Assembly: GCA_963731585.1 (NCBI GenBank)
Contig: CAVSWC010000013.1
Coordinates: 434,001-498,000, forward strand
Length of the DNA: 64,000 bases
Direction: 5' to 3'
Source of the DNA: CANKHA01 sp963731585
Lineage (GTDB): Bacteria > Pseudomonadota > Alphaproteobacteria > Rhizobiales > Xanthobacteraceae
Below are positions 9,946-19,308 of this stretch, piece by piece. A program made the position numbers and the translations under genes. Within the stretch, counting starts at the first letter, position 1, and every line of letters begins with the position of its first letter. The notes below the pieces were generated by a model. The model searched no databases. It was not told the DNA's origin and saw only the letters and a program-made list of their open reading frames with translations.

Positions 9946-12456
9946 TCAGAGACTTACATCCGCATTGCACACGCCGCCGCTCAGAACCCGCCCGGCAGGC
10001 CGCTCGACGCCTTGGCTGATCTGCCCATCCCACAACGTGCGCAGGCCGAGCGTCATCATAACGGAGTGGGTCTTTTCCTGCGGGTTGCCGCTGTAGCTGT
10101 AGCTCGTGGTGTATTGCAGGGCCAAGGCGATGCAGTCATCGATATAGGTCACCCCAAGCTGGGTCTGGTCCACCCTATGCTGGTCGAGGTCATACCCGAT
10201 GGCGCCGAAAATGCTCCAATTGGAGGTGAGGCGAAGCGATGATGTTCCGAGCACGCCTTCACGATCAGTTAGGAAGCCTAGCTCCGGCTGCGCGGCGTAT
10301 TGCCCATAGATGCCTGTGAAGCTCCAGCGGTCGAGATTGACGCGACTCTCGACCTCGAAGCGCTTCACGTCCCAGGTCTCTTCGTCGAAGCGGAAGCGCG
10401 AGGTGAAGGCGTACATGCGCGAGGGCTGGTAGGCGAACCGCGCAACGTAATCCGAATGCGGCTTGTCCAGGCCGGAGTCCAAACCGGTATTGGTCACGCC
10501 GCCCTGGGTGAAGGAATTGTCGCCCATCAGCTGGTAGGACTGGCCAAACAGCACGTTGAAGAAGCCGGCATTGTTGACTTGCGCGGTGTATTGCACGCCC
10601 ACGTTCGCGCGGGTGCCGCCTTCCTGGCGATCCCAGCCCGAGAACTTGTCGAGCTTGAACAGGTTGCTGTCGTCGAAAATGAGGCTTTGCGAATCCTCGT
10701 TGGGAAGCCGGCCGACGCCGGTTTCGTTCGGACGCACGACGATTTGAGCGATGGGCTCGATGGTCTGCGTGCCCCAGGACTGCACGCCGATGAAGGGATA
10801 GCGATACTCCAGGCCGGCCGCGGGCATCGCGCGCACCAGGTTGGTATCTCCCCCGGGCAGGAAGTTGTCGACCGCGGCGGCGGGATCGATCGAAAGCGAT
10901 GCGACGTCGGCACGCGCATAGAGGAACGGCGTGAACACCTGACCCAGCGGGTCGGTGATGCTGCGCCGCCAGGTGGTTTCCGCGGAGAAGCGCGAATAGA
11001 TTCCGGGAAAGCCCCGCAGCACGCAGTTGCCCGGAATCGTTCGGGCCGGGTCTGCGCTCGGCGAACATAAATCGTGGTTGACGGCCTGCTGGGTGATCGC
11101 ATCGAAGCTCGCCTGCTCGCGCGACAGGCTGGTCAGGTTCATCCTGTAGCTAAGCTCGCCGCCCAGGATCGGCTGGCCGAAGGTGTATGAATAATCGATC
11201 ACCGGGTGAACGATCGGGATCTGGCTCTGGATGTCGAATTCCGAGAAACCGTAAAAATACATGGTGCGCGCATCGAAATAGCTGCGATCGCCGCGTCCGG
11301 TGAGATAAAGTTGCGAGATGCCTTCCGACGGCGCGTTGCGGATCAGATCCCTGGTCTGCAACCGGTTGATGTTGTAGTCCTGGAAAAAGGTCTTGTCGCT
11401 CGGCGCGACGATGTCCCAGCCCCATCCCCATTTGTCGGAAAGGTTGAACTGCCCGGAGCTTTCGAGACTGCCGCGGAACTCGCGATAGCCCGGCGTCCGG
11501 GTGCCGTCGTCATGGACGAAATAACTCTGATCCCACTGCTTGATGCCCGCGCCCCGGATGAGGAAAGCGCCGTCGGCCGTGCGCTGGCGCCATTCGGTTT
11601 CCAGCAGCGGACCCTGTCGCGTGGTGAACATGGGCGTCAGCGTCAAATCGTAATTCGGAGCTAGCGCCCAGAAATAAGGGATGGCGACGGCCGCGCCGAT
11701 CTTGTCGCTGGATGAGAAAGAGGGCGCCAGGAAGCCGCTCTTGCGCTTTACCGTCGGGTCGGGAGCCGAGAAGTAGGGCAGATAGACCAGTGGCCTTCCG
11801 TAGAATTCCAGGCTGGCCTGCTCGAAATAGAGCATCTTCTCGCCCTGGTCGTGGATAATGCGCGCGGCCTTGATCTGCCACAGCGGCGGCTTCTTGGGAT
11901 CGTCCTTGCAAGGCTCGCAGGCGGTGTAGACGCCGCTATGGAAGATCGAGAAATTGCCGGCGGAGCGTTCCGCGCGCGCGGCCGCGATGCTGGTCTGCTG
12001 CGCCGCGTCCACGCGCAGGGAATCGACGAAGCCCTCGCGATAGTCGTCGGAGAGTTCCATGATCTCGCCGTAGCTGACTTGGCCATTGGGCTCGGTCAGC
12101 CGCGCATTGCCTTCGGCGCGCAGACGCTTGGTTTTCTGGTCGTAGATGACCTTGTTCGCCTCGAGTATCGAGCCGTTGTAGTAGATCTGAACATTGCCGA
12201 CGGCGGCGACGCGCTCGTTGGCGTAGTCGTAGTTGATCTCCCTCGCCTGCACGAGCATCTGCCCTTCCGTCGTTGGCTTGCGGACGGGCGGTTTGGGGCG
12301 GGCAGGGAAGGTGACGTTTTGCGCGGAGGCGGGATCGGACGCAAGGCTTGCGCCGGCCATCAACAGACCGATTAACAAAAGCAGCGTCCCACGCCAAGGA
12401 GTCCGCCTTGCGGAAAGGCGGCAACGCCGAGCAAAGATGGCGGGACAGCCGGCCAT
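9946..12456 (-). CDS. lptD: LPS-assembly protein LptD
   Basis: This is a protein of about 836 residues from ATG 12456. A signal peptide (TLLLLIGLLMAGASLASDPASAQ) is followed by an OstA/LptA-like jellyroll (EINYDYANERVAAVGNVQIY) and a long outer-membrane beta-barrel rich in alternating aromatic strands, ending VCNADVSL. A Cys pair near CEPCKDD and further Cys in the barrel (DLCSPS, GNCVL) are compatible with the disulfides that mature LptD. It inserts LPS into the outer leaflet together with LptE. An in-frame ATG at 12492 is possible but adds no signal sequence. The 605-base upstream gap is unusually long. The small lipoprotein downstream is not obviously LptE. Confidence 0.93.
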   Translation of the reverse strand: MAGCPAIFARRCRLSARRTPWRGTLLLLIGLLMAGASLASDPASAQNVTFPARPKPPVRKPTTEGQMLVQAREINYDYANERVAAVGNVQIYYNGSILEANKVIYDQKTKRLRAEGNARLTEPNGQVSYGEIMELSDDYREGFVDSLRVDAAQQTSIAAARAERSAGNFSIFHSGVYTACEPCKDDPKKPPLWQIKAARIIHDQGEKMLYFEQASLEFYGRPLVYLPYFSAPDPTVKRKSGFLAPSFSSSDKIGAAVAIPYFWALAPNYDLTLTPMFTTRQGPLLETEWRQRTADGAFLIRGAGIKQWDQSYFVHDDGTRTPGYREFRGSLESSGQFNLSDKWGWGWDIVAPSDKTFFQDYNINRLQTRDLIRNAPSEGISQLYLTGRGDRSYFDARTMYFYGFSEFDIQSQIPIVHPVIDYSYTFGQPILGGELSYRMNLTSLSREQASFDAITQQAVNHDLCSPSADPARTIPGNCVLRGFPGIYSRFSAETTWRRSITDPLGQVFTPFLYARADVASLSIDPAAAVDNFLPGGDTNLVRAMPAAGLEYRYPFIGVQSWGTQTIEPIAQIVVRPNETGVGRLPNEDSQSLIFDDSNLFKLDKFSGWDRQEGGTRANVGVQYTAQVNNAGFFNVLFGQSYQLMGDNSFTQGGVTNTGLDSGLDKPHSDYVARFAYQPSRMYAFTSRFRFDEETWDVKRFEVESRVNLDRWSFTGIYGQYAAQPELGFLTDREGVLGTSSLRLTSNWSIFGAIGYDLDQHRVDQTQLGVTYIDDCIALALQYTTSYSYSGNPQEKTHSVMMTLGLRTLWDGQISQGVERPAGRVLSGGVCNADVSL

Positions 12457-13061
12457 CACCGCTCCTCTCGCGGGAGAATTGCGCCCGGACACTTCGGTGC
12501 GGAAACTGCGTGCGCCGACAGCGCTGACTTGGGGTACATCGCCGCCCTGTTAGCTTTTGCTTTGAGGCCATCAAAAAGCAGAAACCTTGGCGCAACACCA
12601 CCCGAAATCATTGCTTGACTGTGGCTTGGCGGCGAATCGGATAAGCCCGGCAAAAGCCGGACACAAGCCGAAGCGGGCGCGCCAAGCACGGCGCGGCCCC
12701 TGCCCCGATCGATTGACCCCATCCGCTCCCCTTACGCCAGTCCGGACCTCGGCTACCCCGAGTGGGGCACTCATTGACTGCCGAGGTCAAAATTCCGACT
12801 TCGGCGGTCGTGGCAGCGCCCCCAGCACTAACCCAGACCCCAGCCGTCCCCAGCCAGTCTGGCAGGATTCTTATTGAATCCACGCACAAAATGGCTTCGC
12901 CAAGGCAAATTTGTCGTGCACCCCGGCCAATTAATGGTGTTCCCTGCGGCGGATCTGCGAAACTGGCTAACAAAAGGTAATTAATCGAACAACCGCGCTC
13001 CCGGCCGTGGCGGAACTCCAGCAGCCGCTACTCTAGCACCAATCGTCGTGCCAGGGCGGGT
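12457..13061. other. Intergenic stretch upstream of lptD with no recognisable gene
   Basis: About 600 bases separate the lptD start from the stop of the lipoprotein gene to its right. Short frames on both strands have no start context or protein-like composition. The right part (about 12870-12985) is richer in A and T (AATTAAT occurs twice) and is the only visible place for an lptD promoter, but I cannot name -35/-10 boxes with confidence. No RNA gene, repeat arms or insertion sequence were seen. Confidence 0.5.
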
Positions 13062-13433
13062 TTAGCGCCGGGCCGGAGCGGGGGCGGCCGGCGGGGATCG
13101 CTCGGCGCCGCAGTTCTTTTGGCTGGCGACCTCGGCCAGCATTTTCTGCTCGCCTTGCGCTTGCAGATACTCGCCGCGATAGGAAGCCGCCGCCATCAAA
13201 ACCCCGAAGCTCTCTTTTTCGGCACGGTCGATGAGTGCCTTCAGGTCCCGCTCACGCTTTGCGGCGGTCTCGCTCGCCTTCGCGATCTCCGCGCATGACA
13301 GATAGTCGAAGCGCCCCGGCCGGACCAAAAATTGCTCGGCAGCATCGCCCGCGCAACCGGCGGTGAAGGCCACGGAAAAAAGTGCTGCCGCGTGCATGAT
13401 CTGGCGAAAACGGATGCTGTGGCAAAGCGTCAT
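13062..13433 (-). CDS. Putative lipoprotein, last gene of heptose operon
   Basis: This 123-residue product starts at ATG 13433, overlapping the gmhB stop by four bases. A hydrophobic segment AAALFSVAFTAGC ends in a lipobox with Cys at about residue 27. The rest is a soluble helical domain (LSCAEIAKASETAAKRERDL, EKESFGVLMAAASYRGEY) ending in a Pro/Ala tail (PPAAPAPARR). Only two Cys remain in the mature part, a possible disulfide. The function is unknown; position at the end of a waaF-gmhA-gmhB operon suggests an envelope role. Confidence 0.65.
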   Translation of the reverse strand: MTLCHSIRFRQIMHAAALFSVAFTAGCAGDAAEQFLVRPGRFDYLSCAEIAKASETAAKRERDLKALIDRAEKESFGVLMAAASYRGEYLQAQGEQKMLAEVASQKNCGAERSPPAAPAPARR

Positions 13434-13966
13434 TTGCCGAGGATGCCTTCCACGAAGGCGTGCAAATCGCCGCCTGCAAACAGATATCCGCGAATGTGTG
13501 CCGCGTGCGCGGCCTGCAGATCAGTTTGTTTATCGCCGACAAGGAAACTGCGATCCAGTTCCACCGGCCACAAGCGCATCAGGTCAAGGATCATGCCGGG
13601 TTTCGGTTTTCGCCAATCGGAGTCGCGTTTGTAAGCGGCAACTGTGGCTTCAGGAAGATAAGGGCAGTAGCGAACGTCGTCGATCCGCGCACCCTGGTTC
13701 AGAAGTTCCAGCCGCATGCGCACATGCAGCTTCTCCACGTCATCCTGGGTGAAATAGCCGCGCGCAACGCCCGACTGGTTGCTGACCATGAAAACGAAAT
13801 AGCCGGCATCATTCAGGTGGCGGATCGCTTGCGCCACCTTCGGCATCCAGCGGACGCGATCATAAGTGCCGATATATTCGTCATCGTAAATGATGACACC
13901 GTCACGATCAAAGAAGGCGGCGGGGCGCAGCGTGCGTCTGTCGTATTGTGGCGGTGCGGCCGTCAA
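13430..13966 (-). CDS. gmhB: D-glycero-D-manno-heptose 1,7-bisphosphate 7-phosphatase
   Basis: This 178-residue HAD phosphatase has motif I AAFFDRDGVI (nucleophile Asp20 and Asp22), motif II MVSNQSGVARG, a Cys-containing segment RYCPYLPEA and motif III/IV WRKPKPGMILDL and FLVGDKQTDLQAA. It removes the C7 phosphate of heptose bisphosphate in the ADP-heptose pathway. The gene starts five bases after gmhA ends and overlaps the next gene, so it is mid-operon. The Cys cluster that binds zinc in Escherichia coli GmhB appears reduced to one Cys. Histidinol-phosphatase-like relatives exist, but the gmhA/hldE context supports GmhB. Confidence 0.9.
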   Translation of the reverse strand: MTAAPPQYDRRTLRPAAFFDRDGVIIYDDEYIGTYDRVRWMPKVAQAIRHLNDAGYFVFMVSNQSGVARGYFTQDDVEKLHVRMRLELLNQGARIDDVRYCPYLPEATVAAYKRDSDWRKPKPGMILDLMRLWPVELDRSFLVGDKQTDLQAAHAAHIRGYLFAGGDLHAFVEGILGK

Positions 13967-13971
13967 CGCGC

Positions 13972-14556
13972 TCAGCCTTCCGCAAACAGTTCACGCTCGA
14001 CGATCCCGCAAATGGCATGAAAGGCCGTGATGTGAATCTGCTGGATCAGTGCGGTTTGCTCGGACGGCACCGCCAGGATGAGATCGCAAAGCGGGCGCAT
14101 CTCGCCATCCAATCCGCAAAAGCCGATCGTCGTCATGCCAATCGCGCGGGCAGCCTCCAATGCAGCGATCACGTTAGGAGAACGGCCGGAGGTGGAGATC
14201 GCAATGAAGGCGTCGCCCTTGCGGCCGAACGCGCGCACCTGGCGCTCGAACACGCGTTCGAAACCGTAATCGTTGCCGATTGCGGTGAGCACGGACGTGT
14301 CGGTCGTCAGTGCGATGGCGGGAAGCGGCGTGCGGTCAAAGCCGAAACGCGACAGGAACTCGGCCGCCACGTGCTGGGCATCGGCTGCGCTGCCGCCGTT
14401 GCCGGCGATCAGGAGCTTGCCGCCGTCACGCAGAGTGCGTGCGATGCGGTCGGCAATGCCGCCGATCGCCGCCAACAACTCCCGATCGCCCGCCACGCGC
14501 TCAAGCAGTTCGCGCGAAGCGCTGAAATGACGCGAAACAGCATCCGGATCGGACAT
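13972..14556 (-). CDS. gmhA: Phosphoheptose isomerase
   Basis: This 194-residue SIS-domain protein shows LLIAGNGGSAADAQHVAAEF (phosphosugar-binding Ser and catalytic His region), ALTTDTSVLTAIGNDYGF, FIAISTSGRSPNVIAALEAA and EQTALIQQIHITAFHAICG with the second catalytic His. It converts sedoheptulose 7-phosphate to D-glycero-D-manno-heptose 7-phosphate, the first step to ADP-heptose. It lies between the heptosyltransferase gene (81 bases upstream) and gmhB (five bases downstream) on the same strand. All expected motifs are present and the length is standard. Confidence 0.94.
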   Translation of the reverse strand: MSDPDAVSRHFSASRELLERVAGDRELLAAIGGIADRIARTLRDGGKLLIAGNGGSAADAQHVAAEFLSRFGFDRTPLPAIALTTDTSVLTAIGNDYGFERVFERQVRAFGRKGDAFIAISTSGRSPNVIAALEAARAIGMTTIGFCGLDGEMRPLCDLILAVPSEQTALIQQIHITAFHAICGIVERELFAEG

Positions 14557-14637
14557 GGGCGCGCCGTGTGATGGCCTACTTTTGAGTTGAGCAGCTACCT
14601 ATTGCGTTGGTAAACGCCGCCCGGCCGTTATGCAAGG

Positions 14638-15879
14638 CTACGCCGGAACCCGAACGGATCGGGCGACTTCCTCCAAGAGCCGCGCGCTGCACGCAGCGTG
14701 CTGCGCGACATTTGTATCGCGATCATCGTTCTCGGTCCCGGAGGTTTGCAGACGACGGCGTGCGATCTCGATCACGCGGCCAGCCGAAATCTCACTGGTG
14801 CTGCGATCGCGGGCGAACGAGCGCTCGGGCTCCACCACCGCCGCCAGTGGATTGAGCGGGCCCCAAAGCTGCGGATCGGTGGGGCCGAAAATTCCGATGG
14901 TGGGCGTGCCGATCGCCGCCGAGATATGCATCAACCCGGAATCGTTGCTGACCGCGAGATCAGCTCCCTTCAGGGCGATGATGGCGTCGCGCAAATCGGT
15001 GCCGGTGAGGTCGCGCACGCCATTGCCGGCGTGGCGGATGATGTCCGCCGCCAGCTCTTTCTCCAGCGGGCCGCCGAGAATCCAGACCGTCGCGCCGTCT
15101 TGCGCCAGCGCCTTCGCCAGCTCGGCATAGTTTTCGGTCGGCCATCTCTTGCCGGGACCGACGGCGCCGGGCGCCAGCGCGACGATGGGTGACCTGTCGG
15201 AAGCGAGTTTTCTGCGGGCGCGCCATTCCAGAAGCTCCGCCTCGGGCACGACGATTTCCGGCATCGGCCATTCGGAGGGGAGGGGGATGCCTCTTGGCAG
15301 CGCCAGCGCCCCGCAGCGGTCGATCATGCGCGCGAGCCGGCGCTCGCCGAAACGCACATCGTTGATGAGCCAGAGGCGGGCTTCACCGATGAAGCCGGTA
15401 CGCTCAGGAATGCCGGCGAGGAATGGCGCCAGCGCGGATTTCCAGGTGCGCAGCATCACCAGCGCGGAGCCGTAATTTTCCCGGCGCAGCCGTTTGGCGA
15501 GCGCGTGATATTCCCCGAGCGGCAGCCGTTTGCGCGGGAGATTCCATTCGACGCCCTTACGCACCCCGGGCATGTAGTCGATCAGCGGGGCGCAAAGCGT
15601 ATTGGTGAGCAGATCCACCGGCCGGTCCGGCCAGCGCGCGCGCAGTAGTTTCACCACTGAATGGCAGCGCACGAAATCGCCGATCCACATATACGGCACG
15701 ATCAGGATCGGGCTGCCATGTGGCGCTGATACGGCAGGCTCGTCTTCCGCAGAAGACTCAGATCGATCAGATTGAGATGAACTATAATTCATTCTAAGAT
15801 CGATAGTGAACTGCAATTCGTTCTTTTGTAGGCTGGGGGCCGAGGCACGCGGCCTGCGTAGCACGACGGGGCGGGTCAT
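14638..15879 (-). CDS. waaF: ADP-heptose:LPS heptosyltransferase, WaaF-like (GT9)
   Basis: This GT9 protein has up to 413 residues. After a variable polar N-terminus the core begins PILIVPYMWIGDFVRCHSVV, with the Asp of the GD motif as catalytic base, and continues ALAPGAVGPGKRWPTENYAEL and the donor loop VSNDSGLMHISAAIGTPTIG followed by IFGPTDPQLWGP. It adds heptose to the inner core in the cytoplasm. ATG 15879 is the longest start; ATG 15792 removes a low-complexity leader and may be the real one. It is the first gene of a leftward operon with gmhA and gmhB, divergent from hldD. WaaC cannot be fully excluded. Confidence 0.85.
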   Translation of the reverse strand: MTRPVVLRRPRASAPSLQKNELQFTIDLRMNYSSSQSDRSESSAEDEPAVSAPHGSPILIVPYMWIGDFVRCHSVVKLLRARWPDRPVDLLTNTLCAPLIDYMPGVRKGVEWNLPRKRLPLGEYHALAKRLRRENYGSALVMLRTWKSALAPFLAGIPERTGFIGEARLWLINDVRFGERRLARMIDRCGALALPRGIPLPSEWPMPEIVVPEAELLEWRARRKLASDRSPIVALAPGAVGPGKRWPTENYAELAKALAQDGATVWILGGPLEKELAADIIRHAGNGVRDLTGTDLRDAIIALKGADLAVSNDSGLMHISAAIGTPTIGIFGPTDPQLWGPLNPLAAVVEPERSFARDRSTSEISAGRVIEIARRRLQTSGTENDDRDTNVAQHAACSARLLEEVARSVRVPA

Positions 15880-16019
15880 TGCTGCCTGCGATGATCCTCA
15901 AAAGTACTGGTCAGCAGTGGATAGCTCCGGCTCGCGTTTACGCAAGGCTTGCGGCCAAGTTGCGCCCCCGCAGCTAGTCGGGCAAAGCTTTTCACTGCAC
16001 AGCCGGGGGATGGGTCGCG

Positions 16020-17001
16020 ATGCTGTTGGTTACCGGCGGGGCAGGCTTCATCGGGTCCAATGTCATCGCCAGCCTCAATGGGGCCGGGCGCAGCGACATC
16101 GTCGTCAACGACGTCCTGGGCACGGATCGCAAGTGGAAAAACCTCAGCAAGCGCCAGTTCGCGGATTTCGTTCCGCCCGCTGATCTCTTTCGCTGGCTTG
16201 AGGGCCGCAAGCTCGAAGGCGTGATCCATCTCGGCGCGATTTCCGATACCACCGCGACGGACGGCGATTTGGTGATGGACGTCAATTTCCGACTCTCGCT
16301 TCGGCTGCTCGACTGGTGCACCGCCAGCCGCACGCCTTTTATCTATGCTTCCTCGGCAGCGACCTACGGCCAAGGTGTCGACGGTTTTGACGACGACAAT
16401 TCGCCCTCCACCTTGCGGCGGCTGCAGCCGATGAATCTCTATGGCTGGAGCAAGCATCTGTTCGACCTCGCCGTGGTGGAGCGTCAGAAGGGCGGCGAGC
16501 GGATGCCGCCGCAATGGGCCGGCCTGAAGTTCTTCAACGTCTTCGGGCCGAACGAATACCACAAAGGCGCCATGGCGAGCGTGCTTTGCCGCGGCGTTCA
16601 ATGGCGCGAAAGCGGGCCATCCGGTGCCACTGTTCAGGTCGCACAAGGAGGGTATCGCCGACGGCGACCAGCGGCGCGATTTCATTTATGTCGACGACGC
16701 GGTGTCGGTGGTGCGCTGGCTGCAGGAGACGCCCTCGGTCTGCGGTATCTTCAATGTCGGCACCGGCAAGGCGCGCAGCTTCCGCGACATGATCACCGCC
16801 ATGTTCAAGGCGCTCGGGCGCGAGCCGAATATCCAATATATCGACATGCCGGATGAGATTCGCGGCGCTTATCAGTATTTCACCGAAAGCCGGGTCGAGA
16901 ATCTGCGCAAGGCAGGCTACAACGCAGGCTTCACGCCGCTGGAAACCGCGGTTGAGCAATATGTGAAGGGCTTTCTCGATCGCCCGGATCGCTACCGGTA
17001 G
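16020..17001 (+). CDS. hldD: ADP-L-glycero-D-manno-heptose 6-epimerase (one frameshift)
   Basis: The corrected length is 326 residues. The protein starts MLLVTGGAGFIGSNVIASLN (NADP-binding loop), then has VVNDVLGTDRKWKNL, HLGAISDTTATDGDL, YASSAATYG, NLYGWSKHLFD (Tyr and Lys of the catalytic pair) and FNVFGPNEYHKGAMASV, all diagnostic of HldD. One extra G near 16591 (CGC[G]GCG) shifts the frame; removing it joins VLCRAFNGARKAGHP to PLFRSHKEGIADGDQ. It epimerises C6 of ADP-heptose. It heads the rightward operon with hldE four bases downstream; the 140-base gap to waaF probably carries a divergent promoter pair. Confidence 0.92.
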
Positions 17002-17005
17002 CCCG

Positions 17006-18482
17006 ATGTTCGACTTCGACAAGGAATTGGCTGATCTCGGGGGGCGAACGGTGCTTTGCATCGGCGACCTGATGCTCGACGATTTCGTCTATGGCGAAGT
17101 CACGCGCATCTCGCCGGAGGCGCCGGCGCCGGTCATCGCGGTCCAGCGCAGCGAAACCAATATCGGCGGCGCGGGCAATGTGGCGCGCAACCTCGCCTCG
17201 CTCGGGGTGCGCTGCATCTTCGTGGGCATCATCGGCGAAGACGAGGCCGGCAGGATTTTGAGCGAGAGATTGCGGCGAGAACCGCTGATAGAGGCCCGGC
17301 TTGTCAGCGATGCCTCGCGTCCGACGACCCGCAAGGTGCGTTTCGTGTCGGAGCATTACTCCACGCATCTGCTGCGCGCCGATTGGGAGCTCGCCACAGC
17401 CGGTCGAGAAGGACAAGGAAGACGCGCTGATCCAGCATGTGCTGGAAGCTTTGCCGAAAGCCGGCGCGGTGATGCTGTCGGATTACGCCAAGGGCGTGCT
17501 GACGGCGCGCGTTATTCGCGCCGTGATCGATGCCGGCAATCAAGCGAAGAAGCCGGTGATCGTAGATCCCAAGGGTCTCGACTACTCGGTCTATCGCGGC
17601 GCCACGTTGATCACGCCGAACCGGCAGGAACTCGCCGCCGCCACCCGGCGCCGTGCCGATACCGACGCCGAAATCATCGCCGCAGCCGAGGAACTGGCGC
17701 GCCTGGTGGAAAGTCAGGCCGTGCTGGTCACCCGCAGCGAGGACGGCATGAGCTTACTGGTGAAGGGCGAAGAGCCGATCCACATCGCCGCTTATCCTGT
17801 AAAGGTGCGCGACGTTTCCGGCGCGGGCGACACCGTCGCCGCGGTGCTGGCCGCCATGCTTGCCGCCAATGCCGGTTTTGAGGCCGCTATGCGCGCGGCC
17901 AATGCCGCCGCCGCAGTCGCGGTCAGCAAGCGCGGTACCGCGACGGTTTCCATTGCCGAATTGCGCGCTCGGATTCTGCCTGCGGCATCGCTCGCGGCGG
18001 AAGAAAAGGTTATGTTCGACTGGTCGATGCTCGACGAGCGGCTGAAGGAATGGCGGCGGCAGGGCGTGCGCATCGGCTTCACCAATGGCTGCTTCGATCT
18101 TTTGCATCCCGGCCACATCAAGGTGCTCACGGCTGCCCGCGGCTTATGCGACCGGCTGATCGTGGGACTGAACAGTGACGCCTCGGTGAAACGCCTGAAA
18201 GGCGAGGGTCGGCCGGTGCAGGAAGCGCATGCCCGCGCCGAAGTTTTAGCCGCGCTGGAAGCGGTCGACCTGGTGATTGTGTTCGAACAGGACACGCCGC
18301 TGGAATTGCTCAAGCGCGTGCGTCCGAAAGTGCTGATCAAGGGCGGGGACTACCGGCCCGATCAAGTGGTCGGCCGCGAACAGGTAGAAGCCGACGGCGG
18401 CCAAGTGGTGCTGGTGGATCTCGTGCCCGGCTTTTCCACCACCGAACTGGTGAAACGCTCGCGCACCGCCAGCAAGCATTAG
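17006..18482 (+). CDS. hldE: Bifunctional heptose 7-phosphate kinase / heptose 1-phosphate adenylyltransferase (one frameshift)
   Basis: The corrected length is 491 residues, standard for HldE. The PfkB-type kinase domain holds CIGDLMLDDFVYGEVTRISP, NIGGAGNVARNLASLG and the anion-hole DVSGAGDTVAAVLAAML. The nucleotidyltransferase domain follows with RIGFTNGCFDLLHPGHIKVL (HxGH) and LIVGLNSDASVKRLKG, ending near VPGFSTTELVKR. One inserted A near 17397 (GCC[A]CAG) breaks the frame; its removal joins WELAQPVEKDKEDAL. The enzyme performs steps two and four of ADP-heptose synthesis. It sits between hldD and a family 2 glycosyltransferase with very short gaps, clearly one operon. Confidence 0.93.
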
Positions 18483-18501
18483 CGAACAGATCGAGGTCAC
18501 A

Positions 18502-19254
18502 GTGCCGCGGCTGAGCGCCATCGTCATCGCCAAGAACGAGGCAGTCAACATCGTGGAATGTCTCGACAGTCTCGCCTTCTGCGATGAGATTGTCGTGGTG
18601 GACGGCGGCTCCATTGACGACACCGTGGTCCTCGCCAAGGCGAAGGGCGCGCAGGTTATTTCCGCACCGGACTGGCAAGGTTTTGGCTCGCAGAAAAATC
18701 TGGCTTTGTCGCAGGCCCATGGCGATTGGGTTCTTTCCGTCGATGCCGATGAACGCGTGACGCCCGCGCTGGCGCGTGAGATTGAAACCGCGATCACCGA
18801 TTCGGAAGCTCATGGCTATAGCATGCCGCGGCTTTCCAGCTTTTGCGGGCGGGAAATCCGCCACTCCGGCTGGTATCCGGATTATGTGCTGCGCCTTTTT
18901 CGCCGCAACAAGGCGCGTTTCTCCAACGATCTGGTGCATGAGCGCGTGATTTGCGAAGGGCATGTCAGGCGTCTGCGCGAACCGCTCCGTCACCACACCA
19001 TCACGAGCCTGGAAGATGCTCTGTCGAAAATCGATCGTTACTCAACCGCCGGCGCCGACATGCTGCTCGCATCGGGCCGCCGGGTTTATTTCATCAGCGG
19101 TATCGGACATGGCTTCTGGACTTTTGTACGCACCTATTTTTTCCGCGCAGGTTTTCTCGACGGGGCAGAAGGGTTTCTGGTCGCGCGTTATCATGCGCAG
19201 ACCACCTTTTACCGCTATATGAAAGCCTGGATGAAACAGCGTCGCGGTGAATGA
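18502..19254 (+). CDS. Glycosyltransferase family 2, LPS core type
   Basis: This 250-residue GT-A protein begins at GTG 18502 with PRLSAIVIAKNEAVNIVECL, then IVVVDGGSIDDTVVLAKAKG, SQKNLALSQAHGDWVLSVD and the DxD-like DADERV. The C-terminal part (FRRNKARFSNDLVHERV, then helices with Trp and Tyr) resembles the WaaE/KdtX group that adds glucose or another hexose to the inner-core heptose. It is located 19 bases after hldE in the ADP-heptose operon, fitting a core-assembly role. Donor sugar is inferred, not shown. Confidence 0.85.
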   Translation: MPRLSAIVIAKNEAVNIVECLDSLAFCDEIVVVDGGSIDDTVVLAKAKGAQVISAPDWQGFGSQKNLALSQAHGDWVLSVDADERVTPALAREIETAITDSEAHGYSMPRLSSFCGREIRHSGWYPDYVLRLFRRNKARFSNDLVHERVICEGHVRRLREPLRHHTITSLEDALSKIDRYSTAGADMLLASGRRVYFISGIGHGFWTFVRTYFFRAGFLDGAEGFLVARYHAQTTFYRYMKAWMKQRRGE

Positions 19255-19308
19255 AGTGATTTGCTCTGAGCCGACAAGGCTGGCCCGGCCATAAGTCTTT
19301 CCGCCGCC

